DNA of 64,000 bases from Closterium sp. NIES-65 (GCA_948144175.1 CANXME010001453.1:2294001-2358000), one strand, 5' to 3'. Shown: positions 21,380-33,112, counted from the stretch's first letter. Program-made: numbers and translations. The notes: generated by a model from the sequence alone, not told the origin.

Positions 21380-22480
21380 CTAAGGCCACCCCCCCCCCCC
21401 CCCGTGCTGAGCGTACCACTCACGGAGCTCCTGGGGCGACGGAGAGTGCTGCAGGCTCTGGCCACCGCCAGTGCCTCCACGACCACCACCGCCGCCGCCA
21501 CCTCCTCGACCACCTCCTCCCCTGCCGCCGCCGTGTCCACCGCCGCCCCCACCACCGTCCCCGCCCCTGCCACCGCCTCCGCCGCTGCCGCCACCACCCC
21601 CACCGCTGCCACTAGCCCCACCAGTCCCACCACCACCCCCACCGCCGCCACCACCCCCACCACCGCCTCCCCCGCCGTCACCTCCTCCTCCCTTGCCCCC
21701 TTTGCCCTTGCCGCTGCGGCGCCCGCTCGAGGCAGACGCAGCCCCGACCTTCTCAGAACCAAGGAGGTCGACAGCAGAAGCAGAGGCTACAGAGGGAAGA
21801 AGGGGGGAAGGGGAACACCCCTCAAAGAAAGGGGTGCGGGGGTCGCCACGAGAGGCACCTACAGCGACTATGCTAGCCTCAGCTGCAAGCAGTTCCTTCT
21901 CGAGGAGGGCAATGGTGAGCTCAGTGGGGAAGTGAGCTAGGAAGTGATCCCTGACAGCACGCAGAGTGTCAGGGAGGCGGGTGACTAGGTGGTAGAGAGT
22001 GAGCCAGAGCGGGGGAGGGTTCTTGGCAAGAAACTCATCGGGCATGGCGGCACGGAAGCGGGCCTCACTAGTACGGAGGTGCGTGATGGGGTCAGCGACT
22101 GTGTGGAACGAGGCCAGGTCGGGAAACAGGTAGGGGACTGAGAGATGGCCTAGCGCGGCAGTGGCAGGTGAGGAGTAGCGGGCAATGACAGCGGTGTACA
22201 GTGCCTGTGCAGACTTGTGCTGGCCAAAGTGCTCGCGCTCGTCTATCGGCAGGGAGTTGCGAATAGCGAAGCGAGCGTGGGCGTCATGAGTCAGCCACTG
22301 TGAGCGGGCAGTGCTGTCAGCATTAGCAGCAGGAGCAGTAGCATGGCCTAGAGCGTGATCGTACAGTGAGATGTCCTCCTTGGCAGTGAGCTGTAGGAAG
22401 AGGTGTAGGTCATCTAGCCAGGTATCGAACTTCACTGGGTGGCCCTCAGCATCGAAAGCTAGCACAGGTGGGCTAGCCAT
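21380..22480 (-). pseudogene. gag part of copia I (fossil)
   Basis: Gag begins MASPPVLAFDAEGHPV and shows the same capsid-like region as A and F (ARYSSPATAALG, YLFPDLASFHTVAD, SIVAVGASRGDPRTP). A basic patch (GRRSGKGKGGKGGG), a Gly-rich tract and the module SPQELREWYAQHG follow. By family it is a structural protein. Fossil copy. Confidence 0.8.
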
Positions 22481-22539
22481 AGCAGCAATAGAGTAGCAGT
22501 AGAGTAGCAGTAGTAGCAGTAGGTGCACCCTAAAAACAG

Positions 22540-23240
22540 TAGGCAGGGCGACTCAGGTAGGGCGGCTCGGTCCAGTACGGGCAGCGCGGCTCGGTTTAGG
22601 TAGGGCGGCTCGGCTTGGGTAGGGCGGCGCGGCTGGGTTCGGGCGGCGCGGCTTGGTTCGGGCTGGGCGGCTCGGTTCGGGCGGCTCGGTTCGGGCTGGG
22701 CGGCTTGGTTCGGGCTGCTCGGTTCGGGCGGCTCGTTTTGGCGGGGCCGTGGGTGTCGCGGCTAGGTGCTAAGGGGCGGCGCGCGGGTCGAGAGGGGGCC
22801 GACGGGGCCGCTAAGGGGCAAACGGGGCCGACGGGGCCTCTAAAGGGGGTCGCGCGTGGGGTCGACGGGGCCAGCGGGGCCGCTAAGGGGCGGCTCGTGG
22901 GGTCGACGGGGCCGGCTGGGGCCTCTTAGAAGGGCGACGCGCGGGGTCGACGGGGCCAGCGGGGCCGCTAAGGGGCGGCACGTGGGGTCGACGGGGCCGA
23001 CGGGGCCACTAAGGGGTGGGCGCGAGGGGCAAACGGGGCCGACAGGGCCTCTAAGCGGGGCCAGCGGGGCCTCTAAGGGGCGGCGCGCGGGGTGGACGGG
23101 GCCTCTAAGGGGCGGCGCGTGGGTCGCTAAGAGGGGGCGGGTCGCGGGTCGCGGGGCCTTAGGGGGCCGTGAAAACGAGGCGCACGAGGGCGCTAGTAGG
23201 CAGCAGTAGTGGTGGGCCCTAGGAATCGGTCCTAGCGGAG
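22540..23240 (-). repeat. GC-rich tandem leader of copia I
   Basis: Repeats of GGCGGCTCGGTTCGGG (about 22560-22740), then units on GGGGCCGACGGGGCC and GGGGTCGACGGGGCC (about 22790-23120). C-rich in the sense strand, as in the other members. Confidence 0.75.
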
Positions 23241-23257
23241 GACCTGCTCTGATTCCA

Positions 23258-23382
23258 TGTTATGAAGAAGAAGTGATTGCACTATGAAAGTTGGAGTACA
23301 AGTAGGAAACCCTAACTTTGTGTACCCCCTAAAGGCTAACCCACTATAGCCTACACAATAATAACACATATAGTTTTTCACA
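23258..23382 (-). repeat. 5' LTR of copia I
   Basis: 125 bp, about 94% identical to 15611-15735 by eye, beside the primer site ending at 23257. Confidence 0.9.
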
Positions 23383-24039
23383 CCAACGCCTCCCGCAACA
23401 GGGCCCCTAGCTCCAGCAGCGCGACCCTGACGGCCAGCGTACCACTCACGTAGCTGCTGTGGGGAGAGAGGGAGTCGACGACGAGAGCGCGGCGGCGAGG
23501 CACCAGCGGAGCGACTACGCAGACGGCCGCTCCAGGGAGACTGCTCACCAGACGCCTCAGCGCCTCCGGGTGCAGCACCCCCAGACTCAGTACCCCTAGG
23601 CACAGCACCCCCATACTCCTCACACCCAGGCTCAGCACCTCTAGTCTCCGCACCCCCAGGCTCCGCATCTCCAGGCTCCGCACCCCCAGGCTCAGCACCC
23701 TCAGGCTCAGCACCCCCAGGCTCAGCACCCCAAGGCTCAGCACCCCAAGAAGCAGCACCCCGAGCAGGACCACCCTCAGCAGGACCTGAGTCACTAGTGA
23801 CCTCAACCGGCGCAGTCAAGGGGGGAGGGTCTACCTGAGACACACCTGAAGGAGCATGACTGGGAGTGGGGAGGGGGTCTACCTGGGGAGCACCTGGAGC
23901 AAGGAAGAGCGGCGGGGGGGGGAGAGGGACAGTGCGGTAGGGGAAGAGATGGTAAAAGGGAACTGACTAGTCGAACGTGACGTCCTGAGAGGGGAAGACA
24001 CGGCGCGAGGTGGGGTGGTAAAACTGCCAACCAGGCGCG

Positions 24040-26140
24040 TCAGGGACAAAGCCAAGGAAGACACAGGGAACAGCACAAGAGCTTGTCCGCGGTGGTATCG
24101 CGGACAAAGGCACGAGCACCCCAGACCCGGAAACGCGACGCATCGCCAACCTTCCCCGTCCACAGCATTGTGGGCGAGGTCTCCGGCAAGGAGACACGGG
24201 GCCAGAGGTTGAGCTGTTGCGCGGCGTACCGGACCGCAAACGGCCACAGAAAATGGGGGGCAGCCGCATGGATCATGGAGGTACGAGCGACCTCCATGAC
24301 TAAGCCAATGCGGCGCTCAGCAACCCCATTCTGCTGCGGAGAGGCCTCAAGCGTGAACGTCTGGCGGATGCCGTGCTCTGCACAGAAAGCTGCCAAGAGG
24401 TCTGAGGAGAACTCACCACCTCTGTCAGAGAGCAGACGCAGGACAGGAAAGTCCGACTGGAACCGCTCGCGGAGCTGGAGACAAACAGCGCAGATTGAGG
24501 GGATCAAAACATTAGGGACATCCCCCTTGCGCTGCGAGGGGAAGATCGTGGTGTAACGCGTGTAGTCGTCGACGACCAGCAGGAAGTAACGCTCGTGGCC
24601 CGGTCCACGGACGTGGGCTGGGCCCTACACGTCCAAGTGGAGAGTCTGCAGGGGAGCCTCTGTGGGAGGGAACGAGGAGGAGTGAGGAGCGGCGCGCGGC
24701 CGCCCCTCGACACAGGGAAGACAGGGAGGAGCAGGCGAGGGTGGGAGGGGAGGGAGAACCCTGGGGAGACCAGAGACAAGGACACGGTGGTGCATGCTGC
24801 GAAGACGCTGCGCCGAGGGGTGACCAAGGCGGTGGTGCCAAAGGAGGGTCTGATGCGACAAGGCGCGACACGAGCAGGGGGCCGAAAACTGACCTTACGC
24901 AGACGCAGACGCAGCTACCTGAGGGGACTCAGTGGTCAGTGTGTACATGCCCGAACCCGGCTGCCGAGTGAAGGTAGCCAGGTGATGACCCGTCTGAGCA
25001 CACGTGCAGTGTGTCACACACTCGTAGGCAGGGGTGAACTTCTGAACACCCACGTCCTGGAGCGTAGAACCCGCCACCAAGTTTGTAGAGAATGGAGGGA
25101 GGTAAAGACCCGATAGTGTGCCGGACGGGACAGCAGGACGAGGGAGGACAATGGAGGAGGTCGCACGGACTGGACCCCGAGAGGGGTCTGCCAGGGAGAC
25201 TGCAACCGGCCGACTGAGCGGCATGAGGGTGGTGCTGTCGCGAAAGAAGGAGCGAGAAGCACCGGAGTCAATTGTGAAGGTGTAGAAGGCCTCAGCAGGC
25301 GCAGTACAAGAGAGAGCAGACTCACTAGTACCTGGAGCAGCAGCCTCACCAGCACCCAGAGCAGGAGACGCACTAGCACCTAGAGCAGCACCCTCACCAG
25401 CACCTAGAGCAGGCGACACACGAGCACCTAGATCAGCAGCCTCACCAGCACCTAGAGCAGCAGGCTCTATACCTGTGTCAGGCGGTACGCACAGGTAACC
25501 GGCACGGTCAGCACTAGTAGGCAATGGATACATGGCAGTGAGAATAGCATCATACTCAAGAGCAAATATATCTACCCTCTGCCCAAGCAGCTCCAACCAG
25601 TCAGGGAGCTCAGCCTCGTCGCCAAACTTGGTACGCCAGGCGCCGCTCAGACAGGCGAAGCAGCGGGACTGTGTGTGACTAAGTGTCCTGCAAGCCTGAC
25701 CAGTCCGATCACCTGTGCAAATGACGTACGGGCAGCGAACGGTACTCAAAGACCCTCTACTCTGAGCGTACCACACACGAAGATGTTGGGGCGTAAGTAT
25801 CTCCCGCGGACGCCGTTGCAGCTGCAGCTGGCCACTGCCAGACGCTCCCGACTGACCAGCTCCAGGTCGACAGCCACGACGGCTACCGCCACAACCCCAA
25901 CTAGCGTACCACTCACGAAGCTGCTGGGGCGTGAGAGACTCGCGCGGATGTCTCTCGAGCTGCATCTGGCCACCGCCAGTAGCAGCAGTAGCAGTGGTAG
26001 TGGCAGTAGTAGCAGCAGTAGCGCGGGCAGGGCAGGCGCGGCAGGCAGGTAGGCAGGCAGGTAGGCAGGCAGACAGGCAGGCAGATAGGCAGGCTGGCTG
26101 GTAGGCAGGCAGGCTAGCAGGCAGGCAGTGCGCTAACAAG
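24040..26140 (-). pseudogene. gag, protease and integrase parts of copia D (fossil)
   Basis: The parts read from right to left. Gag is short, with PRESLTPQQLREWYASW and a second related module, then a zinc-knuckle-like segment (PYVICTGDRTGQAC). Protease shows FTIDSGASRSFF. The GAG-pre-integrase phrase is LLWHHRLGHPS and the integrase has LLSDRGGEFSSDL and SPQQNGVAERRIG. Gag starts differently from A, F and I, as it does in copia B, so B and D look like one subfamily. Fossil parts with several breaks. Confidence 0.75.
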
Positions 26141-27186
26141 GCAGGTGCTCACCAGTGGCGGGAAGAGCAAGCGCTCGCCGGACGAGCAGGGCCGGCGCTC
26201 GGCGGGCGGCTGCACGCGGTCCAGGGGCGGCGTCGCGGGTCCAGGGGCGGCGTTGCGGGGTCCAGGGGCGGCTGCACGGAGTCCAGGGGTGGCTGCACCA
26301 GGGGCGGCTGCTTCAGGGGCCAGGGCCGGCTGCTCTGGGTCAAAGGGCGGTTGCTTGAGGGTCCAGGGGCGGCTGCTCGAGTGTCCAGGGGCGGCTGCAC
26401 CAGGGCGCGTTGGTTGCTGGGCGCGGCCGCGTCAGAGGCAGGGAGCGGCCGCGTCAGAGGCAGGGCGGGGCCGCATCGGCTGCAGGGCGCGGCCGCGTCA
26501 GAGGCAGGGCGGGGCCACGTCGGCTGCAAGGCGCGGCTGCGTCAAAGGCAGGGCGCAGCCGCGTCAGAGGCAGGGCAGGGCCGCGTCGGCTGCAGGGCGC
26601 GGCCGCGTTGAAGGCTGAGCGCGGCTGCGTCGAAGGTAGGGCGCGGCCTTGTCAGAGGCTGGGCGCGGCCACGTCAGAGGCAGTGCGGGGCCGCGTCGGC
26701 TGCAGGGCGCGGCCGCGTCAGAGGCAGGGCGCGGACGCGTCAGAGGCAGGGCGGGGCCGCGTCGGCTGCAGGGCGCGGCCGCGTCGAAGGCAGGGCGGGG
26801 CCGCGTCAGAGGCTGGGCGCGGCCGCGTCAGAGGAAGGGCGGGTCCGCATTCTGGTCTGACGGGCCTGCAGGGGTGGCTCGCGGGCGTGACGGGCCTGCA
26901 GGGGCGGCTCGTATGCCTGACGGGCCTGTAGGAGCGTCGCGTGAGCCTTATGAGCCTGCAGGGGCGGCGCGCAGGCCGTACGGGCCTGCAGGGGCGGCGC
27001 GCTGGCCTAGGGCAGCAGGAGGCAGCGCGAGGGCTGCAGGACGGCGCGCGCAGCGCAGCACGTCACAAGGCAGGGCAGGCAGGCAGGCAAGCAGGTGCAG
27101 TATAACACGTGGGGTAGCGCGGTAGCCGCAACGGTAGGTGGGCCCGAAAAAAATGATGGTCCTACGGACCTAGTGCTCTGATACCA

Positions 27187-27311
27187 TGTCAGAATCTAGT
27201 AGCCGGAATGAATGAACTATGAAAGGGTTGGGTACAAGTATGAAACCCTAAAAGGGGATGTACCCCATATTGGCTACCCCACTATAGCCTAAACACATAT
27301 ATCTATTGACA
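27187..27311 (-). repeat. 5' LTR of copia D
   Basis: 125 bp with TG...CA ends, next to a primer site reading TGGTATCAGAGC on the minus strand (27175-27186). Confidence 0.8.
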
Positions 27312-27379
27312 TCTCTCACTTAGCCTATTGGGGTGTGTCAAATGTTATACATTATGTTGATAAGCTATAGTGAGTAGGG
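27312..27379 (+). mobile_element. scrap P: copia polypurine tract and LTR start
   Basis: CTCACTTAGCCTATTGGGGTG followed by TGTCAAATG matches the polypurine tract and LTR start of copia E, in plus orientation. It is only a scrap, cut off at both sides by copia D and fragment J. Confidence 0.55.
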
Positions 27380-28434
27380 CTGTAGGGAGAATGGTGGTGC
27401 TGTGGACAACTACAGGTCCCACGAAGGGGTCAGTTAAGGCGATAGTGACTGGAGTGCGCAATGGAGTGAGGTCAGTACAGTCGCGAAAGAAACAGCTGGA
27501 CACTCTAGAGTCTTGGGTGAAGGAAAGTGGTGCAATCTGTGAGGTCGCACCTGAGCCAGCAACAAAGTCTGGTGCTAGACTAGTGGTAGTTGCAGCTCCC
27601 ACACAGAAACCCTTAGAGGCTCCTGGACTGGGAATTATACACGCACCAATACTGGAAACACATGTCTCTACTCGTGCAGCCGGTAAAGGTCCTAGACCAG
27701 GTACGTGGGGCAGCGGGTTTCAGGTGTTGGGCAGCGGGTTTCAGGTGGGGCGGCTGTTTCAGGTCATGGGGCGGCAGTTTCAGGTGTGGGGCAGCAGGTT
27801 TCGGGTGTGGGGTTCGGATTTCAGGTGGGGCAGTGGTATCAGATCGTGGGGATGGTGGGTTTCAGGTGGGGCGTCGGTTTCAGGTCGTGGGGACGGTTGG
27901 GTTTCAAATGAGGCGGCGGTTTCAGGTCATGGGGACAATTAAGGTAGTGGGCGACGGGTGGGGAAGGGAACGCCTACCGTCTGCTCGTGCGCGTGGCTGC
28001 TGCTGTGCGTGCGTACGGTCGCGGCGTACATATACATGGCTGCGTGTGCGGCTAAGGCTACGCGTGCAGCTACGCGTGTGCGTCTGCTGCGCGCTAGCGG
28101 GCTGACGGGCAACGTGCAGGGCAAACAGTTGGGGCGCGGGGAAAAAAACGGGTGACGCACTGGGCAAAATGAGTGGGGCGCAGGGCAGAAACGAGTGACG
28201 CGCGGGGGCGACGGGGGAGCACTTCGGGCTACGGGGTGCTACAAGAACGGGCGGGGAAAGGGACAGTGAGCCCATAGGATCGGTCGCTCTATACCATGTT
28301 AAGATATAATTTATAGAAGGAATTATTAGAAAAGGAAAATACAACAAGGATATATGAAACCTAACCCTAACCTTAACGAACATAAAGTAACACCTAGACT
28401 AGACAAAACACAACATATAAAATATATGTTGACA
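27380..28434 (-). mobile_element. copia fragment J (protease scrap, leader and 5' LTR)
   Basis: Minus-strand copia scrap. A 138-bp LTR lies at 28297-28434, with a primer site reading TGGTATAGAGCG to its left. The leader holds tandem GTTTCAGGTGTGGGGCAGCG-like units (about 27710-27940), then a protease-like scrap (CFFRDCTDLTPLRTPV) at about 27390-27600. Most of gag is not seen and there is no second LTR. It is broken and old. Confidence 0.7.
28297..28434 (-). repeat. 5' LTR of copia fragment J
   Basis: TG...CA ends, 138 bp, adjacent to a primer-site match at 28285-28296. Confidence 0.7.
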
Positions 28435-29649
28435 ATCCTTGCCCCTGTACCTTAATCCCCTGAACCCCCAGCACATCTAGCTCCTGTACTTCCAATTCAT
28501 GTACCTTTGGCTCCAGTATCTCCAGCACGAGCAGCCTAAGCACCTCCTGCTTCAGTACCTCCAGCGCCTCCAGCTCCATAGTCAGCGACTGAAGGCTCAG
28601 TACCTCCAGTGGCAGCACCGCAACAAAAGCACCCCCGGAACCAGCACCTCCATTGTCAGCACAGCGTTCGACTACCCACTCACGCAGCTGCACCCCCAGG
28701 CTCAGCACCCCGAGGACTAGCACCTCCAGCGTCAGTGCCCACACCTCCAGCGCCACCACCTCTAGAAGCACCAGAGTCCACAGCGACAGGCAGTAGAGGC
28801 GGCAAAGACGACCGATGTGGACAGCCATGAGGGATCTCCAAGCGCGGCGAGTGGTAAGAGGCCGCAGTGTCGTTAATAGCAGGGTCACCCCACTCAGCCA
28901 GGCCAGAGGAGACCTCCAAAGGCTCCACCAAGGGGGGTCGTGTGACTTGAGACACACCTGAGGGAGAAAAACGCAAGGACGGAGGGGAGGAGGACACACC
29001 TGAGATGGTTAAAGCAAATCGACTCGTCAAAGGTGACGTCCTGGGAGGACAGGACACGACGTGTAGCCGGGTGGTGAAACTGCCACCCCGACGTGCCGTT
29101 GGGAAAGCCAAGGAAGACACAACGAACGGTGCGAGAGAAAAATCTTGCTCGCGGTGGTATTGCGGATAAGGGCAAGCGAACCCCAGTCCCGAAACGCCGA
29201 CGCATCGCCTACCTCCCTCGTCCAATGAAATTTAAGCGAGGTCTATGGCTGGGAGACACAGGGCTAGAGGTTGAGCGGATGCGTGGCGTATCGGACCGCC
29301 ACAAGAAATAGGGAGAAGTTGCATGGATCATGGAGGTGCGAGCAACCTCCATGACCAAGCCAATGCGGTGCTCAGCAATCCCATTATGCTGGAGAAGCTA
29401 AAAGTGTGAACGACTAGGTGATTTCCTCCTTACGACAAAAGCCCTTAAGAAGTCCGGAGGAAAACTTACCTCCACTGCAAGAGTGCAGACGGAGCACCGA
29501 AAGGTCCTAACAAAACCGTGCGCTCAGCTAGCGACGAACAGCGCGGATCCAAGGGAAGTCGGCCTTGCTCTGCAAGGGAATCACCGTGGTGTAGCGCGTG
29601 TAGTTGTCGACAACCAGCAGGAAGTAGCGCTCCCGGCCCGGCCCAAGGA
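28435..29649 (-). mobile_element. copia fragment K (linker and integrase scrap)
   Basis: Minus-strand linker with LREW-type sequence and Gly/Ala repeats (about 28440-28920). An integrase scrap follows: SSQDVTFDES-like and FLGFP-like phrases (about 29000-29130), a degraded catalytic region, and ERYFLLVVDNYTRYTTV at about 29570-29640. No LTR of its own is seen. Heavily broken. Confidence 0.7.
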
Positions 29650-30817
29650 CATGGTGCAGTAGGTCCTTGAGCGCTTCGACTTTACTTGGTCCTCGCCACA
29701 ATCCACTCCTCTGCAGCTCCACCTTCGGACGAGTCCGTAGAGCCGAGTGGCCCGTATACAGAGCTTGTGGGCTGCCTTATATACCTGATCACCTGCACTC
29801 GGCCTGACCTTGTTTAGCCTCTCAACATCCTGGCACGCTACGTTGCGTCCGAGAGACACCGACCAGAGCACTGGGAGGCCGCTAAGAGGGTGTTACGCTA
29901 CTTGTGCAGTACGTCAGGCATGGGGCTCGTGCTTGGAGGACGGAGTCGAGTTTTTCTCACTGGTCATGCAAAAGCGTCTTGGGTTGACGACTTGGCTACG
30001 CAGCGGTCGTGACAGGGTTACACTTTCAGCCTTGGTTCCGGTTCTGTTTCTTGGCAGTCTACCTGCTCGTCTTCTGTTCTCAGTTCCAGTTCTGAGGCTG
30101 AGATCTACGCAGGTGTCATGGCTGCACAGGTGTTACGCTGGCTCACCTACCTACTGACCGACTTGGGAGAGCGGCCTAGTTCTCCTCCCGTTCTGTACGT
30201 AGACAACAAGGTCATGATTGCCTTGTGTGAGGAGCACAGAATGGAGCACAGACTAGAGCACAGGACGAAGCACATCGATCTGCATTACTTCCTTCCTCAA
30301 AAGTTGCAGCAGCGTGGTCAACTTCGTCTTGTTTACATGGCCACTCGGGCCAACACTGCTGATATATTCACCAAGGCACTTTAGCCTCGTGATCATCAGC
30401 GTTTGTGTACTGTGTCAGGCCTTGTGCCTACTTTCCCTCACTTGCTCACTTCGTGACTTTGCTTGTACTGTGATCTATATACTTGTGCCTGCATGCTTAC
30501 ACTTGTTAGGTTGTGATCACAATAACGCTTGTTCCCATTTATACAACTTTGCATGTGAACTGGCCTTATGGCCATTTGCTTGTGCTCAGGGCGTGTGGTG
30601 ACTTCGTGATCCACCCTGAGCTTGCTTTACTTTCCTTGACTAGTCTTGTAACCCCTTGTTCTCCCCCACTTTGCTTATGGGGGTGTGTCAAACTATTATG
30701 TTGTGTGTGTTGTGTAGGTTGTAGTGGGGTAGCCTATATGGGGTACAACCCAATTAGGGTTATACTTGTACCAACTTTCTGCCTAATGCGTTCATACCTA
30801 CTCACTAGATTCTGACA
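29650..30817 (+). mobile_element. copia fragment L (RT end, RNase H and 3' LTR)
   Basis: Plus-strand copia 3' end. It starts near the MVQ..LERF phrase of late RT (about 29650) and continues with ELVGCLIYLITCTRPDL, STSGMGLVLGG, RNase H with SSSEAEIYAGVMAAQ and ANTADIFTKAL (about 30350-30385), the conserved 3' untranslated block, a polypurine tract (TATGGGGGTG) and a 132-bp LTR (30686-30817). It is truncated at 5' and broken in a few places. The head-to-head junction with K shows rearrangement, not a single insertion. Confidence 0.8.
30686..30817 (+). repeat. 3' LTR of copia fragment L
   Basis: 132 bp, TGTCAAAC...TTCTGACA, close in sequence to the LTR of copia A. Confidence 0.8.
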
Positions 30818-31253
30818 AATAGGACAGCAGACTGTTGTCGGCGAACAAGACAGGGGGAGAGCGAGGCCGCTCACCAAGATCTGTGAGGAGGAAAGGCAGC
30901 CAACGAAGCTCCTAGGAGGCCATGGCCGCAGCGTATACCTCTGCCTCATAGCTGGAAGTGGAGACGGACAAAGCCCGGGTCGACCTCCACGAAACAGCTC
31001 CGGTTTCAAGGTTGAAGCATTTATCAGGTGTAGACCGCAGGGACTCAGCGTCGTCGGCCCACGACAAGTCCGAGAAACATGTGAGTGTAACTGGCTGCTT
31101 CCCTCCAAGGACAAGTCATATGCCCGATATATTCGCCACATACTTCGCCACCCTCTTAGCCGCGTACCTAGAGAAGGTCGGTGTCTCCCAGGCGCAACAA
31201 AGCGCGCCAGGACGCTAAGAGGGTAAGCTAGGCCCGGTGAGCTAGGGACGGGT
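30818..31253 (-). mobile_element. copia fragment M (RNase H scrap)
   Basis: On the minus strand LAYPLSVLARFVAPGRHRP is followed by RNase H: VSWRSTRALSVSTSSYEAEVYAAAMA and LGERPRSPPVLFADN. It is cut exactly at the end of the LTR of fragment L and fades out at about 31250. Broken. Confidence 0.7.
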
Positions 31254-31397
31254 GCACTTTTAAGAATTCATCGATGCCATTTAAGAGATGAGATTAGGTT
31301 CTTAGGGATTCTTAGGGTTTGTATTATGACCTCTATCACTCTGTGTCTACACCAAGGTATTACCAAGGCTTAAGGTTTCGGGTTTTTTCGACGTAGA
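31254..31397. other. unannotated host-type DNA
   Basis: AT-richer sequence between the copia scraps and the minisatellite. I see no coding sequence, LTR or repeat in it. Confidence 0.5.
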
Positions 31398-32392
31398 AAG
31401 AGGATTTATTGGGTGTACAAAGATGACTTATATAGTGCACAAAGAGGATTTATAAGGTGCACAAAGAGGAATTATAGTGTGCACAAGATGACCTATAAGG
31501 TGTACAAAGAGGACTTAAAGGGTGTACAAAGGGGGCCTATTGGGTGTACAAAGAAGACTTAAAACGTGTACAAAGAGTACTGATAGGCAGGGCCTCAGAA
31601 GTCAGCGAAAAAAGGCTGATTAGGGGTAAAAAGGCTGAGATTTCAGTGCTGGGAAGAAAGTGGGGCTGATTTGTCAGCTTTTTTTTTCATTGTACCGGCT
31701 GATTTTTCAGCATTTTTTTCTTTGTATGGTCTGAAATTTCAGAGTTTTTTTAGAGGTGTACACTGACTGATCAGCGTTGTAACGGGTGTGTGGGCTGAAA
31801 TCCCACTAGTGGAGATTCGTGTAGTGCCGAGAATCAAAAACCTGCCTGGCCAATCAGATGGCACCAAGTCTTTCAGCTTGACTCGTCACTACAGATTCGC
31901 CCCGAGACAGCAAATTTGCCCCTACAGAACAGATTCGCCCCGTCAGAGCCACAACAATTTCGCCCAATCACAAGAATTTTTGCTCTGACACAACACGTTC
32001 TTCCAGAAATTCGCCCAATCACTGGAAATTAGCTCGGATTCGCCCATGTTGTTGCCAATAGAAGGTACTGTATTTTCGTGTGTGAAGTTGTGTAGGCACG
32101 TCGTGTGCACTGTTGGCAGCACGTCGCGTGTTGCGCTATAGGAAAGCTTGAAGTTGTGTTCAGCCTTTGTTTTTAAGCAAGGCTGAATGATCAGCCAATT
32201 TTTGAAACTAAGCACTGAAATTTCAGCTTTTTTTTTCAAGGCTACCCTGATTGATCAGCCTTCATCCCACTCCCAAGGCTGACGATTCAGCCTAGGCCAA
32301 AACGAATCTGAGGCCCTGCTGATAGGGTGTACAAAGAGGACTTATAGGGTGTACAATGAGGACTTTTAGGGCGTACAAATGGGACTATTGTA
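31398..32392 (+). repeat. 21-22-bp minisatellite, interrupted by the hAT-like element
   Basis: Diverged tandem copies of GTGTACAAAGAGGACTTATAG at about 31398-31587. They resume at 32319-32392 after the 731-bp transposon, showing that the transposon landed inside the array. Confidence 0.8.
31588..32318. mobile_element. non-autonomous hAT-like DNA transposon (731 bp)
   Basis: The terminal inverted repeats are perfect over 12 bp (CAGGGCCTCAGA at 31588-31599 and its complement at 32307-32318). They are flanked by a perfect 8-bp duplication CTGATAGG (31580-31587 and 32319-32326). An 8-bp duplication and CAGGG-type ends fit the hAT superfamily. The subterminal 200 bp on each side are rich in GGCTGA/TCAGCC words, a layout known for hAT transposase binding. 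There is no transposase frame, so it would depend on an enzyme encoded elsewhere. The central part repeats AATTCGCCC-like words. Confidence 0.88.
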
Positions 32393-33007
32393 ACGGAACT
32401 GTAACCATGGTGCACATAGTTGGCATGCCTTGCAAGAGTCTGTGGTAACCACCATAGTGGGGAAGGTCGCACGGTGGTATTGGTAACCGCAGTAGACAAG
32501 TCAGCCCACTTTTGAAGCGCCTCAAAAAGATTTATGAGGAGAATTTGAGGCGCCTCAAAAAGCGGTAACCGCAGTAGATGAGCAAGCCAACATACGCGAT
32601 GTAGCAGAGCAGTTAGACGACAAGGTAGAGGATGAGAAGAGGCGAGAACTTGTGCACGTTCACCTCCGACAATACTGCTGAGCTGGTTTGGTCATAGACG
32701 GACATGCTGTCCTCTTGAAAGAACGGTGGGGTGGACAGGGTATAGGATGCGTAGCGCCGTGAACTTCTCCACGTTGACCTGTGTCAATACTGATGAGCTG
32801 GTCTGGTCCTCACCGCACATGTCCTTCTGAACGAGGTGAGGTTGAGGGGTGGGGGGAGAGGATGAGCAGCACTGAAGACCTGTGATTGTTGACCTCCGTC
32901 AACAATGACTCGCCGAGTTGGTGCTGAATCTGCAAAACCTCGTGTTTGACTCCCTCACCAACCAGAAAGTACCTCCCCTTGAGCCCCTCAAGGACTTTTT
33001 ACATTCA
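32393..33007. repeat. host DNA with about 115-bp diverged tandem units
   Basis: Three related units start near 32643, 32757 and 32874. They share the phrases ACTTCTCCACGTTGACCT, CAATACTGATGAGCTGGT and GGTGGGG. Before them (32510-32560) lie two copies of the TTTGAGGCGCCTCAAA palindrome. No coding sequence is recognised. Confidence 0.6.
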
Positions 33008-33060
33008 TGAAAAAGAAAAGAAAATACTAGAAAAGAAAGGAAAAGAAAAGAAAAGAAAAT

Positions 33061-33092
<32 letters not shown>

Positions 33093-33112
33093 AAAACAAA
33101 CAAACAAACAAT
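33008..33112 (+). repeat. A/G-rich microsatellite
   Basis: Runs of AAAAG, then (AAAG)n and (CAAA)n. Simple repeat. Confidence 0.9.

Larger units (their letters stand above)
15611..23382 (-). mobile_element. Copia I, Ty1/copia element nested in copia D (split by TRIM-2)
   Basis: A 7.77-kb minus-strand element with 125-bp LTRs at 15611-15735 and 23258-23382 and an exact target duplication CCAAC (15606-15610, 23383-23387). The LTRs differ at about 7 of 125 positions, so it is clearly older than B and E. The primer site reads TGGAATCAGAGC. From the right: leader (about 22540-23240), gag from an ATG at 22478-22480, Gly-rich tract, zinc-knuckle-like segment, protease, integrase, linker (interrupted by TRIM-2), RT and RNase H. 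It is broken, with roughly three to five breaks besides the TRIM-2 insertion. Confidence 0.92.
7681..27311 (-). mobile_element. Copia D, old truncated copia element (split by copia B and copia I)
   Basis: Minus-strand copia whose own sequence lies at 23388-27311, 15230-15610 and about 7681-8363. Insertions I and B occupy the rest. From the right: 5' LTR 27187-27311, primer site TGGTATCAGAGC just left of it, GC-rich leader (about 26150-27180), a short gag with two LREWYA-type modules (about 25750-26140), protease (near 25220-25290), integrase (about 24040-24870), Gly/Glu-rich linker (23388-23830, 15230-15605, 8130-8358), and the last part of RT plus RNase H (about 7681-8120). There is no 3' LTR: the element ends abruptly against gypsy C at about 7680. 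It is heavily broken, with many breaks besides the two insertions, and is the oldest copia in this block because B and I sit inside it. Confidence 0.85.

Noticed and set aside
28360-28382. CCTAACCCTAACC-like words resembling telomere repeats
   Set aside because: Only about two units, inside the LTR of fragment J. Similar TAGGGTTT words are part of the shared LTR core.
32899-33111. Phe/Ser/Leu-rich minus-strand frame resembling a membrane protein
   Set aside because: Translation of the AAAG microsatellite.
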